Of a DNA stretch of 54,548 nucleotides, positions 8,956-17,767 are shown one piece after another. Source of the stretch: Chloroflexota bacterium (lineage in GTDB: Bacteria; Chloroflexota; Anaerolineae; Anaerolineales; Villigracilaceae); the NCBI GenBank assembly GCA_016234535.1, contig JACRBH010000212.1, positions 1-54,548 of the forward strand, read 5' to 3'. The notes under the pieces were generated by a model. That model was given only the letters and a program-made list of their open reading frames with translations, searched no databases and was not told the origin of the DNA. The stretch's first letter is position 1; every line of letters begins with the position of its first letter. The translations under genes were made by a program, and so were the position numbers.

Positions 8956-8980
8956 TTTGTCACTTTTCAAGCCTGACAAA
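8956..8980. promoter_or_regulatory. Inverted repeat upstream of the tyrosine-kinase promoter
   Basis: TTTGTCA and TGACAAA (7 bp each) flank an 11-base spacer, about 65 bases before the likely -10 of the downstream gene. The shape fits an operator. No matching regulator is recognisable here. Confidence 0.25.
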
Positions 8981-9041
8981 CACGATTAAAGTCGCTTATT
9001 TTGCACATTGCCGAAACGCAAGCCCCCAAAGGTGTTTTTTT

Positions 9042-9050
9042 TGATAGAAT
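9042..9050 (+). promoter_or_regulatory. Extended -10 promoter of the co-polymerase/kinase gene
   Basis: TGA followed by TAGAAT (9045-9050), 25 bases before the ATG at 9076. The ribosome-binding site GGAG is at 9067-9070. No clear -35 is seen. Confidence 0.4.
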
Positions 9051-9075
9051 AAGATTAATTTTCATCGGAGAATGT

Positions 9076-11244
9076 ATGGAAAATAATCATAATCAGGATT
9101 TTGAGGCATTTGAGCCCATTGACCTCAAACGTTTTTTTGATGCATTACGCCGCGGCGCTTTATTAATCTTGCTTGGTTTGTTTTTTGGAATGGGGGCGGC
9201 ATTTTTAGCCAGTAAATTACAAACTCCCATCTACTCCGCATCCACCCAGGTAATGGTGGCACGCTCCAACTCCCAGGGGCCTGTTACTGATATTACCCAG
9301 CAGCTTAGCAGCCAGCAAGTGGCCCAGACCTATGTCGAACTTCTCTCACAGGATTGGGTACTGGAAAATGTATGGACGCTCGTAGGGGGGCCGAAGATAG
9401 GGCAGAAACAAATTAAAGTCAGTGCGGCCACCAATACCCAGATCATTCGTATCACTGTGGAAGATGCCGATCCGGCTCGTGCGATTGTCATTGCCAATTC
9501 ACTCGTTAAAGTATTGGCTGAACAGAACGAAAGCATTCAATCCACACGCTATACTGACACTGAAGCCAGTCTCGATTTACAAATCGCGGAATTGGAAGGC
9601 AAAATTACCGGGCTGCAGACCGAGCTTGGAAAAGCCACTGCGGATGCCTTAACTGAGCAGCTTGACAACACAAAGACCAACATTGATCTTACCCAGGCAA
9701 ACATCAGCACCATCGATGCGGAACTTGAAAAACTGTCAAACGTGGGCACAATCGTTCGCGCACAAAGTATGCTGACAACGAATGCGGCTAATCTGTCGCA
9801 AGCTCAACTTTTGCTCGCCCAACAAGAGGCTGACTATCAAACTTTGGAAGATAAACTCGCGAACGATCCCTTGGTCAAACAGGACCCGGCGCTTGCTACT
9901 ACCGTTCAATCTCAAATGGCCGAACTGGGTGTTTCCATAAACAATACCCGGCAGAAGATCGAGACTCTCTCAAAAGAGGTAAGCTGGCTGACTCCTCTTG
10001 TGGAACCCAGCGGGCTGGAAAAAGCGTTGGCTGACCAACAGCAGAAGCTGTCATCCCAGCAGGATTTGCTTGTTTCCTATCAGGATATATATACCAGACT
10101 GCTTGTCACAGGAAAAATAGATGGCACTACCGACAGGATTACCAGTCTGGAGAAAAATCTTAATCTCTATCAACAAATATATCTCACTACATTAGATAAC
10201 CGTGAAGCTGTCCGCCTGGCGCGCATGCAAAACGTAACAAACATTGTGCAACTCAACCCTGCCAACGCCACCGCCGCACCGATCCGTCCACGCGTACTTT
10301 TCAATACCGTATTGGGCGGGCTTGCTGGATTGATTTTATCAATCACCACGATCCTGCTGATGAACTCATTGGATACAACCCTAAAAACCCGTGATGATGT
10401 TGAACGCATCCTGCACTTACCCGTCCTGGGCTATTCTTTGCATGTAGTGGTGGATGAAGAGGAAAATCCCAGCCCGCATGTTGTGCGCCTGCCGCGTTCG
10501 CCAGCCGCCGAAGCATTTCGTTCCTTACGCACAAACCTGGATTACATTGCAGTAGATAAACCCATCAAGAGCGTACTAATATCCAGCCCTGGCGCATCCG
10601 AAGGAAAGACAACTGTAGCCATTAACCTGGCAGCGATCATTGCCCAAAGCGGTAAGCGTGTTATTTTGGTGGATGCGGACCTTCGCCGTCCGCGCACGCA
10701 TCGTGAACTGGGACTGACCAATCGAATCGGTTTGAGCGACGTGTTTCTTGAGAAAATTTCCCTTAAAGACGCAATCCAACCCTGGGATAATCTGGGACTC
10801 TCGGTCATTACAAGCGGAGGCCTGCCGCCAAACCCGGCGGAACTCCTGGCTTCGGAAAAGATGCGCCAGATCCTCGACGAGCTTGAATCCATGTTCGATT
10901 TTGTCGTAGTGGATAGTACCCCAACGATTGTTACAGACAGCCAATTGATCGCCGCACGCGCAGGCGGCGTTTTGTTGATCCTATCTCCAGGAACAACTCA
11001 GGCCGATGCAGCACGAACCACTGTCGAACAGTACCGCCACGTTGGCGCACGTTTATTGGGCGTGGTTATGAACAACGTCCAGGCAGGGCAAAGTTATTAT
11101 GGTGGATATGCGGCACCTTATTCATATTACACATATTCCCAGGGTGGCAGCAAATCATCATCCAGCCGCAGACTGGGCACGAACGGAAAAATCAAACTGC
11201 CCTGGCATAGAACTCCAGCTCAAAAAAAGAACGATGCGGAATAA
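9076..11244 (+). CDS. Polysaccharide co-polymerase / BY-type tyrosine kinase
   Basis: A 722-aa one-piece Wzz-kinase protein controlling chain length and export of exopolysaccharide or capsule. ATG 9076 is chosen (GGAG 5 bases before) over an upstream in-frame start. A Wzz domain with a first transmembrane helix near 24-48, a long periplasmic coiled coil (about 150-390) and a second helix near 415-435 leads into the kinase. Walker A is SSPGASEGKTT (about 505), Walker A' VILVDADLRRP (about 530) and Walker B FVVVDSTPT (about 607). The C-terminal tail has the expected tyrosine cluster (YYGGYAAPYSYYTY). No glycosyltransferase or flippase gene is adjacent; envelope genes resume at 38.5 kb. Confidence 0.92.
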   Translation: MENNHNQDFEAFEPIDLKRFFDALRRGALLILLGLFFGMGAAFLASKLQTPIYSASTQVMVARSNSQGPVTDITQQLSSQQVAQTYVELLSQDWVLENVWTLVGGPKIGQKQIKVSAATNTQIIRITVEDADPARAIVIANSLVKVLAEQNESIQSTRYTDTEASLDLQIAELEGKITGLQTELGKATADALTEQLDNTKTNIDLTQANISTIDAELEKLSNVGTIVRAQSMLTTNAANLSQAQLLLAQQEADYQTLEDKLANDPLVKQDPALATTVQSQMAELGVSINNTRQKIETLSKEVSWLTPLVEPSGLEKALADQQQKLSSQQDLLVSYQDIYTRLLVTGKIDGTTDRITSLEKNLNLYQQIYLTTLDNREAVRLARMQNVTNIVQLNPANATAAPIRPRVLFNTVLGGLAGLILSITTILLMNSLDTTLKTRDDVERILHLPVLGYSLHVVVDEEENPSPHVVRLPRSPAAEAFRSLRTNLDYIAVDKPIKSVLISSPGASEGKTTVAINLAAIIAQSGKRVILVDADLRRPRTHRELGLTNRIGLSDVFLEKISLKDAIQPWDNLGLSVITSGGLPPNPAELLASEKMRQILDELESMFDFVVVDSTPTIVTDSQLIAARAGGVLLILSPGTTQADAARTTVEQYRHVGARLLGVVMNNVQAGQSYYGGYAAPYSYYTYSQGGSKSSSSRRLGTNGKIKLPWHRTPAQKKNDAE

Positions 11245-11388
11245 TAAAACAGGCGGCTGGGCAAAAAAAACGTCCAGCAGCTTGCCAATTTTTCGAGAAT
11301 GAAAAGGGATTAAGCCGCCTCATGGATTTCAACACATACCTATAAGTCCGAAACAATAGCAGCACATAAACTGCCTCAACGGGAAAAA

Positions 11389-12360
11389 ATGACGAAATCC
11401 AACAACAATCCGAATAACATATGCCCATTTTTGGGGTTGAGCGATGATACAACTTCACACATGGCATTCACTTCGCCGGAGAATTTTTGCCATCGGTGCA
11501 AGCCCATCGTTCAAATAAAGCTTGAACATCAAAACGATTATTGTCTGGACGCAGAATTTAAAAACTGCCCGATCTATGTCAATGACGCGGGAAAGCGCAT
11601 GCCTGCGGATCTGGTATATGACGGGAGGACAGATCGGCGATCTGCGCCTTTGGATAGGCGGATTTTATGGGCAGGAATAATTCTGGCGGGAATTTTTGTA
11701 ATAATAACGCTGTTCTTTTTCATCCGCAGTTTTAACTCCAGAGAAAATCAGCCGATTGACTCTTTCAGCATAAGCGCCATTCAATCTCTCACCGCCATTG
11801 CGAGCTCTCCAACCAGCCTCCCTCCGACTGAGATGGATACCGCCACGCCGACCGGTTCGCCGAGCTCGAGTACTTCCCTCCCAATATTTACAGCGACGAT
11901 CACGCTTTTTCCTACGCTCACCCCCACAGCTCCCACATCCACACCAACGATTACATTCACAGCCACACCTGTTATTCTCAAAACGGCCACGCAAATTCCG
12001 CCTCATTCCCTTGAAGTCCCGATCGGCAAAGATCAATTATATTTAATCCACAAAGTTGCTGACGGTGAAAATTTATCGACACTGGCTGAAAAATACAAAA
12101 CAAGTCTTGAAGCTATTTTGGAAGTTAATTCCACGCTGGTAATCCCGATAAGGATTGACGCCGTGGTTATCATCCCATTAAAAAACGATGACCCGTTGGG
12201 ACTGCCAAAACTTGAACCTTATCAAGTAACACAAAGTCAGATAACACCCGAGACATTGGCGGAACTATTAAAAGTAGACCTGGCTTTGTTCAAATCCTTG
12301 AACGACTTCAAAGACGGCGAAGAACTCGTTAAGGGGAATTGGGTCCTCATCCCACGCTGA
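11389..12360 (+). CDS. Membrane protein with N-terminal Cys box and LysM domain
   Basis: A 323-aa protein. The N-terminal 70 residues form a Cys-rich box: CPFLGLSDD, then ENFCHRCKP, HQNDYCLDAEF and NCPIYV, a pattern I associate with Chloroflexota LysM proteins; it may bind metal, which is unproven. A transmembrane helix follows at about 87-108, then a Thr/Ser/Pro-rich extracellular linker (about 120-200). A LysM domain (LIHKVADGENLSTLAEKYKTS, a peptidoglycan/chitin-binding fold) lies near 220-265, and a weaker LysM-like repeat (YQVTQSQITPETLAELLKVD) ends the protein. The Cys box would be cytoplasmic and the LysM outside. Confidence 0.75.
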   Translation: MTKSNNNPNNICPFLGLSDDTTSHMAFTSPENFCHRCKPIVQIKLEHQNDYCLDAEFKNCPIYVNDAGKRMPADLVYDGRTDRRSAPLDRRILWAGIILAGIFVIITLFFFIRSFNSRENQPIDSFSISAIQSLTAIASSPTSLPPTEMDTATPTGSPSSSTSLPIFTATITLFPTLTPTAPTSTPTITFTATPVILKTATQIPPHSLEVPIGKDQLYLIHKVADGENLSTLAEKYKTSLEAILEVNSTLVIPIRIDAVVIIPLKNDDPLGLPKLEPYQVTQSQITPETLAELLKVDLALFKSLNDFKDGEELVKGNWVLIPR

Positions 12361-12429
12361 CATCACCGGAAACACGAATTGAAAATATTATGTGATGGGT
12401 TATCCCCAATTGCCGGGATAAGTTAAACG

Positions 12430-12517
12430 TCACCTTACGCAGTCCAGCCTGTAGCGCGACATTTATGTCGCCCATTTTGCGAGACTGCGAAGCGTCTCGC
12501 GTTACCGCGTAAGGTGA
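12430..12517. repeat. MITE-like palindromic element with 11-bp terminal inverted repeats
   Basis: Outer arms TCACCTTACGC and GCGTAAGGTGA enclose two further palindromes: GCGACATTTATGTCGC (12456-12471) and GCGAGAC/GTCTCGC with an 8-base loop (12479-12500). It lies between convergent genes. The core CGACATTTATGTCG recurs exactly at 34015-34028. Confidence 0.65.
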
Positions 12518-12526
12518 GTTGCCTGA

Positions 12527-13498
12527 TTACTTTGCGATTCTCAACTTTTGCCTGACATGCGCCGCGCGGAAAATTCGGTCGAAGAATCCCTTATAACCAT
12601 CCACATCATATAAGATCATATAATCCGCGGGACCATATTCCTCCGGCTTGAACATGATCCCGCCATTCGGGTTGATCTCCAGAATAAACAGTTCGCCCTT
12701 ATCATTCATGCGGATATCGCAGCGGCCATAGCCTGAAAGCCCCATTGCAAGATACATCCGCTTTGCAAGATCATGCAAACGCACGATCAACTGCGGATCG
12801 GCCACCTGTTTGAAATCAAACGGCGCATCGTAATTCCACTTGACATCCACGTGCCAGAATTCTTCATTGGGAGGAAATACCAGCTCGGCGGGCGGATATG
12901 CAATCGGCTGTCCCAAGTCATCAGCATTATCAACGACCAGCACATTAAATTCCCTGCCCACGATGAATTCCTCCATTCGAGCCGCGCCAAACTCTTTACA
13001 AATGCGCTCCACTTGAACACGGACCTGCTCCAGCGTATCTGCGCGCGAGTCTTTCGTCATACCTGTACTGCCGTAACTTTTCGGGTGCTTCACCATAATG
13101 GGATAACGTAAATTCCCCACAAGTTCCTCCGCCTCCTCCACACTATATACACGATAACCTTTTGCAAAACTAATGTTGTTCGCATCAGCCACGGCCTGCA
13201 TCTCTTCACGCGTTGGGTCAAAGCAATTCGAGTCTGCGCCTGTAAAGGGCAGGCCTAACGCCTCCAAGGCATTAACGACTTCTATTGCGTGATACCCCTT
13301 CACTTTATCTTCTTCGTCTTCGAATTCATACCCTTCACAGATGTTTAGAAAAACATCGAATTCTTTTTTCTCCGCCAGAGCGCGTATCTTCTCCATGACA
13401 GGCGCGGTCAGGGTCACCATTTGCCAGTCGAAATCTTTTATGTACGGGGCTGGGTTGAAGTCAGAGATCTCTTCATCGGAAAGAATGCACACACGCAT
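12527..13498 (-). CDS. D-Ala-D-Ala ligase-like ATP-grasp protein
   Basis: A 323-aa ATP-grasp enzyme that should form a carboxylate-amine or similar ligation with ATP. The ATP-grasp core is visible: PIMVKHPKSYGSTGMTKDSR (phosphate-binding loop), MEEFIVGREFNVLVVDN, GYGRCDIRMNDKGELFILE and the metal-binding end INPNGGIM. The N-terminal half (VCILSDEEISDFNPAPYIKD, INICEGYE-like) resembles the Ddl pre-ATP-grasp domain. The metal-binding motif NPNGG differs from typical Ddl (NTLPG), so the substrate is probably not D-Ala-D-Ala. It has its own good ribosome-binding site (GCGAGGTGA). A terminator separates it from the upstream SIS gene, so it is a separate unit. Confidence 0.75.
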   Translation of the reverse strand: MRVCILSDEEISDFNPAPYIKDFDWQMVTLTAPVMEKIRALAEKKEFDVFLNICEGYEFEDEEDKVKGYHAIEVVNALEALGLPFTGADSNCFDPTREEMQAVADANNISFAKGYRVYSVEEAEELVGNLRYPIMVKHPKSYGSTGMTKDSRADTLEQVRVQVERICKEFGAARMEEFIVGREFNVLVVDNADDLGQPIAYPPAELVFPPNEEFWHVDVKWNYDAPFDFKQVADPQLIVRLHDLAKRMYLAMGLSGYGRCDIRMNDKGELFILEINPNGGIMFKPEEYGPADYMILYDVDGYKGFFDRIFRAAHVRQKLRIAK

Positions 13499-13589
13499 AT
13501 TGTCACCTCGCTTTAATTTTGTGTGAATCGTAAATTGTATTATTACATAAATCCATGCAAAAACAAGATGACACAGCTTAAAGATTTGA

Positions 13590-13622
13590 CCTATAAAAAA
13601 GCGCGGACTTAATTCCGCGCTC
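13590..13622 (-). terminator. Terminator of the sugar operon
   Basis: On the minus strand GCGCGGA / TCCGCGC with a 6-base loop is followed by TTTTTT, 10 bases beyond the SIS gene stop. This is a textbook rho-independent terminator. Confidence 0.85.
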
Positions 13623-13629
13623 CTAAAAA

Positions 13630-14667
13630 TTATTTTGTCTCTGTCACCTTGTAGATACTGCGCGGATGTTCCGTGTTATATCCTTTAGCCACAGTGAGAT
13701 GATAAGCAAATAGCTGCGCGGGTAAAATGCTCACCAGGGGAGAAAGCCACTCGGGAACATCCACTGGAATGCTCAAAGGCAGTTGAGCAAGAGCTAATGC
13801 TTTCTTATCGTTCGAGATCACAACCAATTCTGCCGAAAAATCCCGGCAAAGCCTTTTCAGCATTTGGAACATGGAATCGAATACCCTGCCTTTGGGCGCT
13901 ATTGCCAAAATCGGAAAGCCGCTGTCCACCATCGCAATCGGGCCATGCTGAAAGTCCGCGGAAGAATACGGCTCGGCTTTGACGTAAGCCAACTCTTTTA
14001 ATTTCAACGCCCATTCAAAGGCGGTCGCGTAATTGAATCCACGGCCAAGCACAATAGTTTGATCCATGTAGCGGTATCTCTGCGCGGCCTGTTCGATAAA
14101 ATCATTTTGTTTCAAAACTTCCTTCATCCAGGCGGCTGCTTTTTGCAAATCTTCCCAGTGTTTTTTATTTTCGCTCAACGCAGTCGAAAGCATCGCAATC
14201 GACATCAACTCAGTGGTATATGTTTTTGTCGCGGCGACCGCTTTTTCCCTGCCCGCATGAATATCCAAAAGAAAGTCCGCGCTTTGTGTCAGCGGCGAAT
14301 TCGGCTCATTCGTGATCGCAAGCGTCAGGCAACTCTGGCGTCTCCCTTCCGCCAGCACACTGACAATATCCGGCGATTGCCCCGATTGCGAAACACCGAT
14401 GACCAATGCATTCTTTAATTTCGGCGGCTGCTTGTAATACGTGAAAAGGGAAGGCGTCGCCAGCGCAAGCGGAAGTCCATTCATGGCTCCAAGCAAATAA
14501 TTTGCATAGCGTCCAGCATTATCCGATGTCCCGCGCGCCGCGAGAAATACATATTGAATATCGCGCTTTCGAATTTCAGCGGCGATCTGCTCCACCGTTT
14601 TTTTCTGTGATGCGAGCAGGGACTTAATCCGCCCGGGTTGTTCGACGATCTCAGAGTAAAGACTCAT
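13630..14667 (-). CDS. SIS-domain sugar isomerase/deaminase-like protein
   Basis: A 345-aa protein with two SIS (phosphosugar-binding) domains and no glutaminase domain, resembling the isomerase half of GlmS. Family marks are FLAARGTSDNAGRYANYLL (about 40), GVSQSGQSPDIV (about 90), AVAATKTYTTEL (about 145) and VLGRGFNYATAFEWALKLKEL in the second domain. Such proteins act as glucosamine-6-phosphate deaminases, fructosamine-6-phosphate deglycases or isomerases. It is the last gene of the ABC sugar operon, 3 bp after the URO-D gene. With the PIG-L deacetylase upstream, amino-sugar-phosphate deamination is the best inference. Confidence 0.8.
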   Translation of the reverse strand: MSLYSEIVEQPGRIKSLLASQKKTVEQIAAEIRKRDIQYVFLAARGTSDNAGRYANYLLGAMNGLPLALATPSLFTYYKQPPKLKNALVIGVSQSGQSPDIVSVLAEGRRQSCLTLAITNEPNSPLTQSADFLLDIHAGREKAVAATKTYTTELMSIAMLSTALSENKKHWEDLQKAAAWMKEVLKQNDFIEQAAQRYRYMDQTIVLGRGFNYATAFEWALKLKELAYVKAEPYSSADFQHGPIAMVDSGFPILAIAPKGRVFDSMFQMLKRLCRDFSAELVVISNDKKALALAQLPLSIPVDVPEWLSPLVSILPAQLFAYHLTVAKGYNTEHPRSIYKVTETK

Positions 14668-14670
14668 CTA

Positions 14671-15852
14671 CTAATAAACTCCTATTTCATCCGCAAGCGG
14701 GGCAAATAATTCTATCTTCCACGGCTCCACGCGCGGCGCGATGGAACAAGCCGAACTGAGGATATATCCACCGCCTGGCTTACCAATCTGAATACGCTCG
14801 GTTGCTTCGGCGAGCACTTCCTCTTTCGTGGTGTATTCCAAGATCGAAACAGAATTCATATTTCCCTTAAGAAAGAGGCGTTGCCCCACTCCCTGCTTCG
14901 CATCAGCCAATTCCACATTCCCCAATGGATGCGGGTCCAACGTATCGATCCCCATCGTCCCCGTTTGCTCCATCAACTCAAGCCTGTCGCCGATCTTGCC
15001 ACAGGTGTGTGTGTACACTGGAATGCCAAATGTTTTGACTGCCTGCGCAACACGGCGTTCATACGGAAGGACATATTCGGCATACATCTTCGGGGATATA
15101 AAACCACCGCCCGCAAATGCGGATGAGATCAAAACCGCATCAACCCCCGCTTTGGCCTGAGCAACCGCCCAGGCAATGGACGCATCTGTGAGTCTCTCCA
15201 GCAACGCCTGGACCTTTTCCTTGTTCTTCACCAGGCCGATGATGGCATTCTGGTAGCCGATCAATTCCAGATAATGTGTGAACGGAGAGAACACCTCGCC
15301 ATGGATAGAAATCCACCCATTCGTCTTCGCACGGACAAGCTCAATCGTATCCAAAAAATAATCTGGCACTTCGCTCATTGGCCCAGAGTTACTTTTTCCT
15401 TCCAGCCACGGAATATGATATGTATTCCAAACATATCCCGGATAGTGATCGATCATTTCCAAATGGTCAGGGTCAAGGGTTTTCAAGTCGGCGCGGGGCT
15501 GAAGCTCGGGACGGGCGGAATAGACATATTGTGCATTGTCATCCCACGGAATAAGAGTCACATGCCCATTGCGCCAGGTGACCACCTCGCCTTTTTGGGT
15601 CTTCTCCACTTTTTGAATCAGGTTCAACACATCCCGCGGGCGGCCTGGCAGGTTGATTAAAATACCGTCGAAACGATAGCGCCTCTGCATTGTAACCAGC
15701 GCTTCGGCAAAGCCTTCACTGGTAAACCAAATTTCATGCGGGGCAAGTCCTGCATTCAAAAAATAATGTCCAAGGGCAAGTTGAGACATGACAGGGACAC
15801 GGTCCGGTTCCTTGTGTTGCATTGCCAGGGCAACTCGTTCACGTCCATTCAT
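14671..15852 (-). CDS. URO-D family protein in a sugar operon
   Basis: A 393-aa protein of the uroporphyrinogen decarboxylase superfamily (COG0407-like). The N-terminus MNGRERVALAMQHKEPDRVPV is diagnostic. The zinc-type motif of the methyltransferase branch is present as YTHTCGKIGDRLELM (about 275), with DTLDPHP and FLKGNMNSVS following and GGGYILSSACSI near the end. True HemE is unlikely: no haem gene is near and the His-Thr-Cys-Gly motif points to the methyltransferase/unknown branch. It lies between the second permease (3 bp gap) and the SIS gene (3 bp gap), so it is co-translated with a sugar pathway. No corrinoid protein is nearby. Its reaction is unknown. Confidence 0.8.
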   Translation of the reverse strand: MNGRERVALAMQHKEPDRVPVMSQLALGHYFLNAGLAPHEIWFTSEGFAEALVTMQRRYRFDGILINLPGRPRDVLNLIQKVEKTQKGEVVTWRNGHVTLIPWDDNAQYVYSARPELQPRADLKTLDPDHLEMIDHYPGYVWNTYHIPWLEGKSNSGPMSEVPDYFLDTIELVRAKTNGWISIHGEVFSPFTHYLELIGYQNAIIGLVKNKEKVQALLERLTDASIAWAVAQAKAGVDAVLISSAFAGGGFISPKMYAEYVLPYERRVAQAVKTFGIPVYTHTCGKIGDRLELMEQTGTMGIDTLDPHPLGNVELADAKQGVGQRLFLKGNMNSVSILEYTTKEEVLAEATERIQIGKPGGGYILSSACSIAPRVEPWKIELFAPLADEIGVY

Positions 15853-15855
15853 TCG

Positions 15856-16683
15856 TTATCCTTTCACAGCGCCAGCGGTTAACCCCTTGATAAATTCACG
15901 AGCCAGCAGCACGTATAAAATCAACAATGGTACAGCTGCCAGAGAAAGCACCGCAAGCGCGCGCGTCCAATCAGTGCGGTATTGACCGAAAAGAAGCGAA
16001 ACACCCAACGCCACTGTCCGCGACTCTTCTGAGCGGATAAAGACCAGCGGAAACCAAAAATCGTTCCAGATCTTTATCATGTTGAAAATGGCAACCGTGG
16101 CCAGCGCCGGCCGCATAAGCGGCAGCACGATCCTGCTGTAAATCTGCCATTCTGAAGCGCCATCCACCTTTGCGGCATCAAACATCTCGCTGGGAAGTTC
16201 CTTGATGAAAGCCGTCAACACAAAAGTCGCAATCGGCATCCCCATAGCCACATAGACGGGAATCAGACTCCAAATGGTGTCCTGCAAGTTCAAGGCTTTG
16301 ATGAGGCGCACCAGGTCAATCGTCCCCAAACGGATGGGAATCATCAAGCCTGCGATGAAAAAGACATACAGGAAATTCGCCGCGGGAGATTTCCACTTCG
16401 CAAGGGCGTACGCTGCCATCGAACCGACGAGCAGGATCAAGGTCAGGGAAAGGACCGTGACGATCAACGAGTTGGTGAAATACACGTCAAAACGGCCAGT
16501 TTTCCACGCCGCGATATATCCATCAAAAGTGAAATCCTTCGGGAAGCCGAAGGGATCCTTGAAAATTTCCTTCTGCGGCTTGAACGAATTGATGATCAAC
16601 GTCCACAGCGGAAAGAGCACGATCACCGACCAGATGGTCAGGAGAATATAAGCAAGCGCCTGGTTGAGTTTTATTCTACGCAT
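15856..16683 (-). CDS. Carbohydrate ABC transporter permease, MalG type
   Basis: A 275-aa inner-membrane permease with six predicted helices. ATG 16683 (MRRIKLNQALAYILL) is chosen because GGGAGA lies just upstream; a longer frame to 16752 overlaps the preceding gene. The EAA loop that contacts the ATPase is seen as GASEWQIYSRIVLPLMRPAL (about 190). Family CUT1. It follows the MalF-type permease by 16 bp. No ATP-binding subunit is in the operon, so a shared MsmX/UgpC-like ATPase elsewhere is expected. Confidence 0.9.
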   Translation of the reverse strand: MRRIKLNQALAYILLTIWSVIVLFPLWTLIINSFKPQKEIFKDPFGFPKDFTFDGYIAAWKTGRFDVYFTNSLIVTVLSLTLILLVGSMAAYALAKWKSPAANFLYVFFIAGLMIPIRLGTIDLVRLIKALNLQDTIWSLIPVYVAMGMPIATFVLTAFIKELPSEMFDAAKVDGASEWQIYSRIVLPLMRPALATVAIFNMIKIWNDFWFPLVFIRSEESRTVALGVSLLFGQYRTDWTRALAVLSLAAVPLLILYVLLAREFIKGLTAGAVKG

Positions 16684-16699
16684 TGTCCATTCTCCCGAT

Positions 16700-17665
16700 C
16701 TATGCTTCTTCCGCTGCTTGTTGGCGTGACAAGTACAGCCAGAGCAAAACACCAGCCATTAAAATCAAGAACGTGACCGTTGCAATCGCTGCGCCCATGC
16801 CCATGTTCGGGATTCCAACGGGATGCTCGCCCGCAATCCCTGTTCGGTAAAACAGGGTCGCAAGCAAATCCGTGGAATAGGAAGGTTCACCCCTTGCGCC
16901 TGCCATCGCATAAATCACGTCGAAGGCGTTGAAGTTGTCTACAAAAGTGAGGATGGCGACAATGCCGATGATGGGTTTCAAAAGCGGAAATTTTATCTTC
17001 CAGAAAATATCCCACTCGGAAGCGCCGTCGATGCGTGCGGCTTCCAGCAATTCATCGGAGATTCCCATCAGGCCGGCCAGGAACATTACAGTAGGCATCC
17101 CCACCCATTGCCAGACCGAAGTCAATGAAATGACAGGTAACGCGAGGTTTTCCCGCCCAAGCCAGGGAAGCGCCCATTCCCTCAAATCCATTGCAACCAA
17201 AATTTTATTCACTGCTCCCCAGTTTGGGTTCAGGATCAACGTCCAAAGAAAGCCAGTGACCAGCACAGACAAGGTGGCAGGAGTAAAAATAATGGTGCGG
17301 AAAAAATTCCTGCCTTTAAAATCGGAGGATAATAAATTCGCGAACAGCAAACCCAGGCTGTTTTGCGCAACCATGTGAATGCCAAAAAAGATAAACGTAT
17401 GTCGAACGGCGCCAAAAAACTTTCCCCGCCAGAGCGGGTTTGTGAACAGGTCAATGTAATTTTGAAAGCCGACAAATTTCGTTGGAGTGTATCCCTCTCC
17501 CTGATACAGGCTGAGGCGTAATGAGTCAAAGAGGGGCCCCGCCATAAAGGTCAGATAGATGACCAGCGCAGGAAGCAGAAACAGCATCCAGGTGATCTTG
17601 CGGCGGTTCTCGTTACTTAGCATTCCGCCGCTTCTTTTTGTTGAAGAAATCGTCTGGCTCATCAT
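16700..17665 (-). CDS. Carbohydrate ABC transporter permease, MalF type
   Basis: A 321-aa permease with about six transmembrane helices and the EAA loop GASEWDIFWKIKFPLLKPII (about 220). Two adjacent ATGs (17665, 17662) follow GAGGAGAG; either may start translation. A charged 25-residue N-terminus precedes the first helix. It pairs with the MalG-type permease downstream and the binding protein upstream, from which it is separated by two hairpins. Substrate class CUT1 (oligosaccharide or glycoside) is inferred from the family. Confidence 0.9.
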   Translation of the reverse strand: MMSQTISSTKRSGGMLSNENRRKITWMLFLLPALVIYLTFMAGPLFDSLRLSLYQGEGYTPTKFVGFQNYIDLFTNPLWRGKFFGAVRHTFIFFGIHMVAQNSLGLLFANLLSSDFKGRNFFRTIIFTPATLSVLVTGFLWTLILNPNWGAVNKILVAMDLREWALPWLGRENLALPVISLTSVWQWVGMPTVMFLAGLMGISDELLEAARIDGASEWDIFWKIKFPLLKPIIGIVAILTFVDNFNAFDVIYAMAGARGEPSYSTDLLATLFYRTGIAGEHPVGIPNMGMGAAIATVTFLILMAGVLLWLYLSRQQAAEEA

Positions 17666-17677
17666 CTCTCCTCATCT

Positions 17678-17750
17678 AAGTTGGCAGGGATGGTTTCCCA
17701 TCCCTGCCAACTTTTTGGCAAACCCTAAGTCTTGAAGACCATTAGGGTTT
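17678..17750 (-). promoter_or_regulatory. Two intercistronic hairpins after the binding-protein gene
   Basis: A perfect 16-bp stem (AAGTTGGCAGGGATGG / CCATCCCTGCCAACTT, 4-base loop, 17678-17713) and a second stem (AAACCCTAA / TTAGGGTTT, 17720-17750, with an inner GTCT/AGAC). They lie in the 102-bp gap between binding protein and permease. No T-run follows on the coding strand, so they probably protect the upstream mRNA and lower permease expression, as in mal operons. Confidence 0.65.
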
Positions 17751-17767
17751 TGAAAACGAACTACTTC

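Noticed and set aside
12527..13498. Authentic D-alanine-D-alanine ligase (ddl)
   Set aside because: The metal-binding motif NPNGG and lack of cell-wall neighbours argue for another ATP-grasp ligase.
14671..15852. HemE (uroporphyrinogen decarboxylase) for haem synthesis
   Set aside because: The His-Thr-Cys-Gly motif and the sugar-operon context fit the methyltransferase/unknown branch of the superfamily.
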